From NCBI GenBank assembly GCA_965533275.1, contig CBESWG010000001.1, positions 215,360 to 279,359 of the forward strand: a stretch of DNA of 64,000 nt. Reading direction: 5' to 3'. Shown here piece after piece: positions 53,000 through 60,019 of this stretch (position 1 is the stretch's first letter; every line of letters begins with the position of its first letter). The notes under the pieces were generated by a model, which searched no databases, was not told where the DNA came from, and saw only the letters and a program-made list of their open reading frames with translations. The stretch comes from JAUXEH01 sp965533275 (GTDB taxonomy: Bacteria > Acidobacteriota > Aminicenantia > Aminicenantales > Aminicenantaceae). Position numbers and translations under genes: made by a program.

Positions 53000-54700
53000 C
53001 TAGAACTCCAATCCTTCTGATTGATGCCATTCCGCTCCGAATGACGTAGCTCGTTCTCTTGCAACAGCTTTTTGATAGTGGGGCAGAATATTTCGAGTAA
53101 GACTATAAACAGGATTTGGGCTTTTCAATTCTCGTTTGTAGTCAATAGGATTGTCAGATTCATCGCGCTCCTTAAGTTCAGCATTTAAATCAATGATTAA
53201 ATCGTTGGAAACTTTCAAAATACAATAACGCAATCGTTCTCTTCCTTTCTCTTCACCAATAAATCTCTCCGGTGTTGCACAGAATTCTTTCCCTGTACCA
53301 TCGGATTCGAGAGCCTCCCGCACCAAATAGAGAAAAAAGTATTTTGTCAAACTGTAACTAGCAAAAAGTCTATTGCTAATTGACTCCATCGATTCTAGAA
53401 TGCTCGCTTGAACATCCGTGATTGCTACTATTCTATGTGCATTAACCTCCGGACGTGCAAATATTTCGGCATGGAGTTCATCAAATAGTTTGTAACTTTG
53501 ATGACACGTCCAAGGTTGTTTAAGATCAAATGCAAGTAGTAAACGACCTGCTATATCATTATCGATAATTTGCTTTTGATCTTCTTGTTCCCCCCTTTTT
53601 ATTCTATAGAAAATTTCTCCAGTATAGTTTTGATCAAACTCATTCTGAAGCCTTCTCTGTATTGCACTATTAGATTGAAGATCCCTAGCGTTTATCGGAT
53701 TTTGATTATTGCTATGATGTGTAATTTTTTCAGCCAATTCATGCTCGGGAGGAAGCTCAATTAGACGAGTTAGGATTCTCAAATCATCAGTAATCTTATT
53801 TCGATGATCAAATAGGCTAGTGAGACTTTGACACCCATTTACTACTGAATAATCTGATATTCCAATTTTGTCATCTTCGACTTCAAGGCTTTGGCAGAGG
53901 ATCGTCAATCCATTATGAAAAAGAAGAAAATTTTTATGTTCGTTTTGATCCTCTATGCTTCTCCCAATATCTTTATTCACCTTAGTTCTACCCAACGTGC
54001 CTCGAACATTCCAAGCAAAAAGTTCGCCAGTTGATATGCCATCCAGCGATACAAGTTCATTCCCTTTTAGGGGCGCTAAAACCACTCTGGCGTTTTCCAT
54101 TGTATATTCAGCACAATCATATCCAAAAATATCAAAATTTGCTGGAGTTCCTATTGGAGCACTTGGTCCAACGGGGATATAGGATGATTCAAGGCTAGGT
54201 TTATCGAATAGAGCTATTTTTTCTTCACATTTATCTAGGTAATCAATTGCATTTTGGTCACGCTCAATATTTATAACAAAAATGCCTTTTACTTCAAATC
54301 CATCAGTAATCTTCTTTGCAATATTCTGCTGTACAATTAGATTTGCTAGTTCCGCATTGCTTGTAGTCGCCGCAATTTCCTTGACTTTATCTGGATCATC
54401 GAATTGAGTTAATGTCCCTATAAATTCTTTAAGTTTACTATCTCCTAAAGTTTTATCAGGATTTTTAACGATTTTTGATTGAAAAACATCAATTGTTTCA
54501 AGATTTTCGTCAACATATAGTCCATCAATACCTTTATCGTCAAATCCATCGCAAACTGCATCTATGGCTTCAATTTCATCTAATCTGAAATAATTATGAA
54601 GAAACCATATTAGGAAAGCATGTGCTTCTGTTCTTCCTGGCACGAGAAAATGTCGAAAATTCTCTATAATGTTCGGATAATCTAAATCTAGTGATGGCAT
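53000..54700 (-). CDS. AIPR-family abortive-infection phage-resistance protein
   Basis: This 566-residue cytoplasmic protein fits the AIPR family (AbiGi/AIPR type). Key blocks are NFLLFHNGLTILCQSLEV near residue 270 followed by DYSVVNGCQSLTSLFDH near 295, which are the family signature. The N-terminal FDDKGIDGLYVDENLETI...VFQSK resembles a PD-(D/E)xK-type nuclease core; that link is an inference. Such proteins abort phage infection. The ribosome-binding site GGGAGGAAC precedes ATG 54700. Base use is clearly AT-richer than in the flanking genes (20 of 60 bases are G or C at 53761-53820, against 34 of 60 at 59401-59460), which suggests horizontal gain. Confidence 0.85.
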   Translation of the reverse strand: MPSLDLDYPNIIENFRHFLVPGRTEAHAFLIWFLHNYFRLDEIEAIDAVCDGFDDKGIDGLYVDENLETIDVFQSKIVKNPDKTLGDSKLKEFIGTLTQFDDPDKVKEIAATTSNAELANLIVQQNIAKKITDGFEVKGIFVINIERDQNAIDYLDKCEEKIALFDKPSLESSYIPVGPSAPIGTPANFDIFGYDCAEYTMENARVVLAPLKGNELVSLDGISTGELFAWNVRGTLGRTKVNKDIGRSIEDQNEHKNFLLFHNGLTILCQSLEVEDDKIGISDYSVVNGCQSLTSLFDHRNKITDDLRILTRLIELPPEHELAEKITHHSNNQNPINARDLQSNSAIQRRLQNEFDQNYTGEIFYRIKRGEQEDQKQIIDNDIAGRLLLAFDLKQPWTCHQSYKLFDELHAEIFARPEVNAHRIVAITDVQASILESMESISNRLFASYSLTKYFFLYLVREALESDGTGKEFCATPERFIGEEKGRERLRYCILKVSNDLIIDLNAELKERDESDNPIDYKRELKSPNPVYSLTRNILPHYQKAVARERATSFGAEWHQSEGLEF

Positions 54701-54806
54701 TAGTTCCTCCCTAGAAATGACATAGGTATTTTCATATCCACCTTTTCGAACTTGGCTCCTGCTGCACTAATCGCTCAGTATCTATCAAATTTGCAGAATA
54801 CGTTAG

Positions 54807-54915
54807 AACATAACAAATTAATCAGAGAATTTCCACACTTGCACAAAAAGTGGTCAACCGCGATATTCACAAGCAGTGGAAAACCGGATGTTGTTTATTA
54901 CCAGAGCGTTATGTT
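54807..54915. repeat. Imperfect 109-base palindromic structure next to the dif-like site
   Basis: The outer arms are AACATAAC (54807-54814) and GTTATGTT (54908-54915). The inner arms are TTTCCAC (54830-54836) and GTGGAAA (54876-54882), with a CTTG/CAAG pair further in. It ends 13 bases before the Xer site. It could form a cruciform, serve as an accessory protein-binding region, or be a worn recombination site. Confidence 0.5.
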
Positions 54916-54928
54916 AGCAAAGTAAGCT

Positions 54929-54956
54929 GTGTCGCATAAGGTATATTATGTAAACT
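54929..54956 (+). other. dif: dif/Xer recombination site
   Basis: The 28 bases read as an XerC-type arm GTGTCGCATAA, a 6-base centre GGTATA and an XerD-type arm TTATGTAAACT. From memory of known sites, the XerD arm is identical to that of Bacillus subtilis dif (TTATGTAAACT), and 22 of 28 positions match E. coli dif. XerC/XerD use dif to resolve chromosome dimers at the terminus; plasmids and integrative elements also carry such sites. It lies 33 bases beyond the parB stop codon. Confidence 0.85.
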
Positions 54957-54989
54957 AATTAATCAAAAAGAGAATAATCCTACAATTCG

Positions 54990-55841
54990 CTACTTCTTCA
55001 CGGCATTATTTTTCTTCAGTTTCACAATCAAATCTTCTAATATTCTTATTATTTCCTTCTTATTTACCGTTTGTTTCCTAAATTCTATCCTCAGCCGACA
55101 GTATTCGTCACCTTCCGGCTGATAATTATAGACATAGCGCTTTGCTCGCTCCTCAGATTTGCCCTTGATCTTCTTTGATAGATCTCGAGTATCTTCACGT
55201 CGCAGTTCTCTTTCAGATATCGCCTTTATAAGCCTGACCATATCCTCTTCAGATTTCAATTTTGAGATTTCCAGCAGAGTCGTTCGCGATGTTATATGCA
55301 ACTTGGAGCACAATTCTCGCACATTGTGTGGAATTTTACTCAGATTTAATATTTCGGTGACGGTTGAGCGTGCTTTACCCAGTTTTTCGGCGATCTGGGC
55401 ATGATTGTAGCTGTAAATCTCCGCCAAAGTTTTTAGCCCATCGGCCTCCTCGAAAACATTCAAATCCTTTCTCTGAAGATTCTCTATCAGAGAAATTTCC
55501 ATGGCCTCATTGTCTTCGACATTCATAATAATGCAGGGCATATCCTTCATTTTGATGCTTTTTGAGGCCATATATCGCCGCTCACCAGCAATGATTTCAT
55601 ATCTTCCACCCCTGGGGCGCACGAGAATTGGCTCTAAAACGCCCTTTTCCTTGATGGAAGACTTGAGTTCATCGATATTGCCCAACTCGCTTCTTGCCTG
55701 AAGCGGATTTGGGTCGATTCGGCTGATGGGTATCATGCGAATGCTGGGGCCCTTTGACCTCGAGCTGATCAAATCTACAAAATGATCGTCGTGGCGCATC
55801 TCTACGGAGCCCGGTAGACCGCTTTTTCTAGTTTTTTGCAC
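54990..55841 (-). CDS. parB: ParB/Spo0J-family partition protein
   Basis: This 283-residue protein has the ParB N-terminal CTPase region: IDPNPLQARSELGNIDELK, GGRYEIIAGERRYMAS with the GERR box near residue 78, and ENLQRKDLNVFEEADGLKTL near 118. A helix-turn-helix follows at about 138-160 (HAQIAEKLGKARSTVTEIL), then a linker and a C-terminal dimerisation-type helix. ParB loads onto parS and bridges DNA for segregation. It starts with GTG at 55841, overlapping the end of parA by 14 bases. The stretch is AT-richer than the flanking genes. The dif-like site follows 33 bases after the stop. Confidence 0.9.
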   Translation of the reverse strand: MQKTRKSGLPGSVEMRHDDHFVDLISSRSKGPSIRMIPISRIDPNPLQARSELGNIDELKSSIKEKGVLEPILVRPRGGRYEIIAGERRYMASKSIKMKDMPCIIMNVEDNEAMEISLIENLQRKDLNVFEEADGLKTLAEIYSYNHAQIAEKLGKARSTVTEILNLSKIPHNVRELCSKLHITSRTTLLEISKLKSEEDMVRLIKAISERELRREDTRDLSKKIKGKSEERAKRYVYNYQPEGDEYCRLRIEFRKQTVNKKEIIRILEDLIVKLKKNNAVKK

Positions 55842-56592
55842 GCCTAAGGATCTCCCTAGCTACTTTTTTATACTGTTCTGCACCCACGGAACTTGGAGCA
55901 AACGTAAATATCGACTCCCTATAGGCAGGACTTTCTTCAAGTTTCACACTTTTTGATATTAAAGTCCTGAACACCTTTTTCCCGAATACACCCTTGATCC
56001 GCTCAACGACATCCCTCGAGATATTGGTCCGTTTGTCATGCAATGTGATCAAAACACCTATGATCTGCAGCTCGGGATTCGCGACACGCTTCACTTTTTC
56101 GATTGTCTCTAAAAGATCGTCTGTCCCCTCGAGACATAGATACGATGATTGGATCGGTATCAATACAGCATCAGCCGCAACCAGTGCGTTTAAAGTGATG
56201 ATTCCAAGGGTTGGGGCCGTATCGATAATGATGAATTCATATTTCTCTCTGATCGGCCCCAGGACATCCTTTAGCTTGAAATGTCCATCGATATCCCCGA
56301 GAAGAGACGGCTCGAGCTTGGCCATGGATATCTTCGAAATCGCAACATCCAGCCCAGGCACCGTAGAATTGACGATAATATTGCCAATATCCTGATTGTT
56401 GTTGGCCAACACGTTGTACAGGGACTCTTCATACTGCTGAGGATTCTCAACAAATGCTAGGGTACTGTTGGCTTGAGGGTCAGTATCGACAAGGAGAGTG
56501 TTTTTGCCCATCAACGCCATTGCCGCAGACACATTGAGTGCGGTCGTGGTCTTTCCGACCCCGCCCTTTTGATTCGTAATGGCGATGATCAC
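55828..56592 (-). CDS. parA: ParA/Soj-family partition ATPase
   Basis: This 254-residue Walker-type ATPase of the ParA/MinD class has the deviant Walker A KGGVGKTTT at residues 9-17 (with the signature lysine), an IDTAPTLG Walker B near 123, and the DTDPQAN motif near 38. The C-terminus has the Soj-like SKSVKLEESPAYRESIFTF block. It lacks an N-terminal helix-turn-helix, as in chromosomal-type or short plasmid ParA. The GTG start at 56592 follows GGAG by 7 bases. It works with ParB to move parS-bearing DNA. The two palindromes at 56666 and 56718 lie just upstream. Confidence 0.92.
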   Translation of the reverse strand: MIIAITNQKGGVGKTTTALNVSAAMALMGKNTLLVDTDPQANSTLAFVENPQQYEESLYNVLANNNQDIGNIIVNSTVPGLDVAISKISMAKLEPSLLGDIDGHFKLKDVLGPIREKYEFIIIDTAPTLGIITLNALVAADAVLIPIQSSYLCLEGTDDLLETIEKVKRVANPELQIIGVLITLHDKRTNISRDVVERIKGVFGKKVFRTLISKSVKLEESPAYRESIFTFAPSSVGAEQYKKVAREILRRAKN

Positions 56593-56665
56593 GCTTATTC
56601 TCCAAGGTTTATTGAGGCTTACAGGCTAACTTATATAAATGCGATTGAAATGGCAAGAAAAAAAT

Positions 56666-56679
56666 GTCGGCATGCCGAC
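56666..56679. promoter_or_regulatory. Candidate parS-like palindrome, copy 1
   Basis: The 14-base perfect palindrome GTCGGCATGCCGAC matches the core of copy 2. On the minus strand it is followed by A and seven T bases, so it could also act as a rho-independent terminator for the GH2 gene. It lies 74 bases upstream of parA. Confidence 0.5.
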
Positions 56680-56717
56680 TTTTGTGAAAACAACGCCTCT
56701 CCCCTCTTCATCTCGCT

Positions 56718-56737
56718 AATGTCGGCATGCCGACATT
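56718..56737. promoter_or_regulatory. Candidate parS-like palindrome, copy 2
   Basis: The 20-base perfect palindrome AATGTCGGCATGCCGACATT contains a 16-base core with TGT...ACA ends. This is the size and end pattern of classic parS (TGT...ACA), though the inner bases differ. Its centre is 55 bases from that of copy 1. It lies just after the GH2 stop; no T-run follows, so it is not a terminator. Confidence 0.55.
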
Positions 56738-56744
56738 GGCCCGA

Positions 56745-59700
56745 TCAGTTGGAGTAGTCTCTATTTATGAGCTGTTTCAACGACGCCTCTTCCCCCGATA
56801 AGGGAGTGAGCCTGAAACTGTATTTATATGAGGTGGCGGGCAGCGTATACGGCGTATGCGGCCTGGCGCCCCAGCTGTTATCTCCCCCTACGCCCATTTG
56901 CTTGAGGTCCAGGTTGACGGTTATGGAATTCCTCTCTACAAGCTCGAAGGTGTGCTCTGCACGCTCAAGCGCATCCTGTCCAAAGGGCCAGGCGCTGACA
57001 CTTAAAACGCTATCTCCCACGGCCAACCATCCAGCCCCATTTTCATCCGTCAAAGTCAACCATCTCACATCGGTTTTATTTCCAACCTCCTGCGGTCGGA
57101 TATAAGGATGAAGCAGATCCGCGACCGTCCCCGAGTATATGCCCACGGCTGCACCCGTTTTACGGTCCCAATACGATTCATGAGGGCCACGCCCATACCA
57201 GGTCAGGTTTTGAAGGCTGCCAGGAACTGCCATCTGCATCCCAAAGCGCGGCAGATTGGGAAGATCCTTCATTCCCGCCTCGAAAGAATTCTCGACCACG
57301 ATATCTCCATTGCCATAGATCCTATATGTAATGGTTTGAGTAGACATTCCAGCCGGCAAAACAAAGGACGCTCCTATTTCTATCGCTTTTTCGTCCTTTC
57401 TCTGTACTTTAACTGCAGTTAGTACCCTTTGAGGCCCCGCCATACGCCAAATAGCCTGGCGTGCCGGCATGCGATTGCCGTTGTCGTTGTCAATAGGCGC
57501 CCTCCAGAAATTCGGCACAAGCGGAGAGGACACGAGTTTCTGACCTTCCACGCGATAATCCTCCAGTGCCCCGCTCTCCTTCCCTATTCTCGCCTCGAAG
57601 CCATCACCTGAGATGATGAATTGCTTGGGAGTCTCCTGAAGATCCAACCCGGGCAGAGCTGCCAAGTCTATTGTTTTCAACGTCGACTTGGGCTTCGGAA
57701 GCTCAAATTGGTCCCATGCTACGACATGTCCCCTCTCCGCCCAGGGCTCGTCTTTAGGAAGCACAAATTTTACAGTCAGTATATATTCCGTATCTGCTGT
57801 ATTTTCTGACATTTCGAAAGGAATCGAGAGCTCAGTGCTTTGCCTTGGAGGCAGATCCAGAGTCTGCGGATCCCCGGTTTGAATGATCTCCCCATCGGCA
57901 GCGAGCTCCCATAAATAGTTGATAACATTAAGGTTAGCGAAGTAATGATTATTTCTCACCAGGAATTTGCCCGAGCCTGCATCCACCACGCTGACCTTGA
58001 TGTTCTGATAGACCTTTTTGACCTCCCAAAGATGCGGATTGGGCGTCCGGTCGGGTTGGATCAGTCCATTGCACAAGAAATTTCCATCGTTGAACACATC
58101 CCCGAAATCCCCGCCATACCCGAAGAAGGGGCGGCCGTCAGATGTCTTGGCAAAAATAGCCTGATCCACCCAATCCCAGATGAATCCCCCCTGCAGCTGC
58201 GGCTCCGCCTCGATCACATCCCAGTAATCCTGCAGGTTGCCGACGCTGTTACCCATGGCATGGGCGTATTCGCAGAGTATAAGAGGACGTTTCTGGGTTT
58301 TGCTCACATACCGTTTGAGCCCCTCGATCCGCATGTACATGGGGCTGTAGATGTCGACATGATCTCGCAGGAGTGCTCGCTCATAGTGAACGGGACGGTA
58401 AGGATCCCTCTGGTGGATCCAGTCGGAACCCGCCACGAAGTTGACTCCATCTCCTGCCTCATTGCCCATGGACCATATGACAACCGAGGGATGGTTCTTG
58501 TCGCGCTCCACCATGCGTCGGATGCGGTCGATATGGGCCTCCATCCAATCCGGGTTGTTTCCCAGCGTCACATCGGGGCGATAGCCCATCCCATGTGATT
58601 CGATGTTGGCCTCGTCGACCAGGTAGATGCCGTACTCGTCGCACAAATTATACCAGAGGGGATCGTCAGGATAATGGCAGGTGCGCACGGCGTTTATATT
58701 GAACCTCTTCATGAGCTCGATGTCTCGGACCATGGAATCCCGGCTCACATAGTGCCCGGTGACCGGATCATGCTCATGACGGTTCACCCCTTTGAACAGG
58801 ACCGGCTGTCCGTTCACGAGGAGCTGGCCGCCGCGCATCTCCACCTCACGGAATCCTACCCGGCATCCCGTATACTCAAGGACCCTTCCGCTGCTGTCCC
58901 GGAGGGCCAGGACCAGGGTGTACAGATTCGGTGTTTCTGCGCTCCATTTCCGGGGATTCTTGATCTGTGTCTGGAACAATTGTGTGTGCGACTCCGGGAT
59001 CGAAGGCAGTGACACTTCACCGGTCCACAATTCCTGATCCGCATCGGTGTCTAAAAGGCTCGCCTCCACACTCATGCCCTGGGCTGCCTCTGTGTCGAAA
59101 TTGACAAGCCTGATGTGCAGGCCGAGTCCTGCATCCCGGTAGTCATCGTCCAGGTCGGTCCGGACCTCGAAATCCCGGATGTGGACACTGGGTGTAGAGA
59201 AAAGAAATACGTCGCGGAAGATCCCACTCAAGCGCCAGAAATCCTGGCATTCAAGATAGGAGCCGTCCGACCAGCGGTAGACCTCAACGGCGAGAAGGTT
59301 TTCCCCAGGCTTCAGATAATGCGTGATGTTGAACTCGGCAGGGAGGCGGCTCCCCTGGCTGTAGCCGACCTTGTTCCCGTTGACCCAAACATAGAACGCC
59401 GATTCCACTCCGCCGAAGTGGAGGAATACCTGCCTCCCTTCCCACTTCTTTGGCACAAGGAAGCGTGTCCGGTATGATCCCACCGGATTGTAGTTGTGCT
59501 GGATGTTCGGCGGGTTTTTCTTGAAGGGATAGGGATGATTGAGATAGATGGGGATGCCGTAACCCTGCATCTGCCAGTTGGACGGGACTTCGATGTGGTC
59601 CCACTGGCTGTCATCGAAGTCCATTTGGTAGAAGTCCATGGGCCGCTGCACGGGCTTTTCCACCCAGTTGAATCGCCACTGTCCGCTGAGACTGTGATAG

Positions 59701-59915
59701 AACGGAGAGAGCTTCCTCTCCCCTTCTATGACCGATGCCTTGTCCGGATACACCATCATGGTGGTGTGCGGAGCTTCCTTGTTGCTGCCGATCATCTGGG
59801 GATTTTCCCAGTCATTGGGCTTTTCAGCCTGGCCTCCGAAGAGTGCAAGGCTCAGTCCCACACACATCAGCGTCAGACTCAGGAGACGCCTAGATCCAAG
59901 CTTTTCTAAAGTCAT
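56745..59915 (-). CDS. Glycoside hydrolase family 2 beta-galactosidase (LacZ-type), exported
   Basis: This 1056-residue enzyme is a full LacZ-type GH2 protein. A signal peptide lies at about 10-29. The sugar-binding, Ig-like and TIM-barrel domains follow, with the acid/base glutamate in WSMGNEAGDG near 484 and the nucleophile glutamate in LILCEYAHAMGNS near 549. A C-terminal Bgal_small_N-type domain includes LPRFGMQMAVPG and ends YSFRLTPL. LacZ-type GH2 enzymes remove terminal beta-galactose. AAAGGAGAG precedes the ATG. It is the second gene after the SGNH/sialidase gene on the same strand (104-base gap), so they may be co-transcribed. Confidence 0.93.
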   Translation of the reverse strand: MTLEKLGSRRLLSLTLMCVGLSLALFGGQAEKPNDWENPQMIGSNKEAPHTTMMVYPDKASVIEGERKLSPFYHSLSGQWRFNWVEKPVQRPMDFYQMDFDDSQWDHIEVPSNWQMQGYGIPIYLNHPYPFKKNPPNIQHNYNPVGSYRTRFLVPKKWEGRQVFLHFGGVESAFYVWVNGNKVGYSQGSRLPAEFNITHYLKPGENLLAVEVYRWSDGSYLECQDFWRLSGIFRDVFLFSTPSVHIRDFEVRTDLDDDYRDAGLGLHIRLVNFDTEAAQGMSVEASLLDTDADQELWTGEVSLPSIPESHTQLFQTQIKNPRKWSAETPNLYTLVLALRDSSGRVLEYTGCRVGFREVEMRGGQLLVNGQPVLFKGVNRHEHDPVTGHYVSRDSMVRDIELMKRFNINAVRTCHYPDDPLWYNLCDEYGIYLVDEANIESHGMGYRPDVTLGNNPDWMEAHIDRIRRMVERDKNHPSVVIWSMGNEAGDGVNFVAGSDWIHQRDPYRPVHYERALLRDHVDIYSPMYMRIEGLKRYVSKTQKRPLILCEYAHAMGNSVGNLQDYWDVIEAEPQLQGGFIWDWVDQAIFAKTSDGRPFFGYGGDFGDVFNDGNFLCNGLIQPDRTPNPHLWEVKKVYQNIKVSVVDAGSGKFLVRNNHYFANLNVINYLWELAADGEIIQTGDPQTLDLPPRQSTELSIPFEMSENTADTEYILTVKFVLPKDEPWAERGHVVAWDQFELPKPKSTLKTIDLAALPGLDLQETPKQFIISGDGFEARIGKESGALEDYRVEGQKLVSSPLVPNFWRAPIDNDNGNRMPARQAIWRMAGPQRVLTAVKVQRKDEKAIEIGASFVLPAGMSTQTITYRIYGNGDIVVENSFEAGMKDLPNLPRFGMQMAVPGSLQNLTWYGRGPHESYWDRKTGAAVGIYSGTVADLLHPYIRPQEVGNKTDVRWLTLTDENGAGWLAVGDSVLSVSAWPFGQDALERAEHTFELVERNSITVNLDLKQMGVGGDNSWGARPHTPYTLPATSYKYSFRLTPLSGEEASLKQLINRDYSN

Positions 59916-60019
59916 CCGATCTCTCCTTTCCTGCCGCCAGTAAGCGGGCAGATCCCTACAAGCAAATCTAAGACGATCTGAGGGCCGGATGCCAGCAGAA
60001 TCCGACCCTTGTATATTTC

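Noticed and set aside
54781..54900. Sequences resembling DnaA boxes (TTTCCACA-like) near the Xer site, suggesting an origin.
   Set aside because: They differ from the consensus at two or more positions, occur as part of the inverted repeat, and no dnaA, dnaN or rep gene is near.
54807..54915. An attC (integron cassette) site.
   Set aside because: The outer arms pair well but the expected GTTRRRY/RYYYAAC boxes and spacing of inner boxes are not met, and there is no integrase or cassette array.
56618..56652. A second dif-like site near the start of parA (TCGCAT next to TTATATAAG on the minus strand).
   Set aside because: The 11-6-11 spacing and the XerD arm are not present.
56661..56684. Palindrome copy 1 as only a rho-independent terminator of the GH2 gene.
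   Set aside because: The seven-T run makes it possible, but the identical second copy without a T-run and its place before parA favour a protein-binding site; both roles may coexist.
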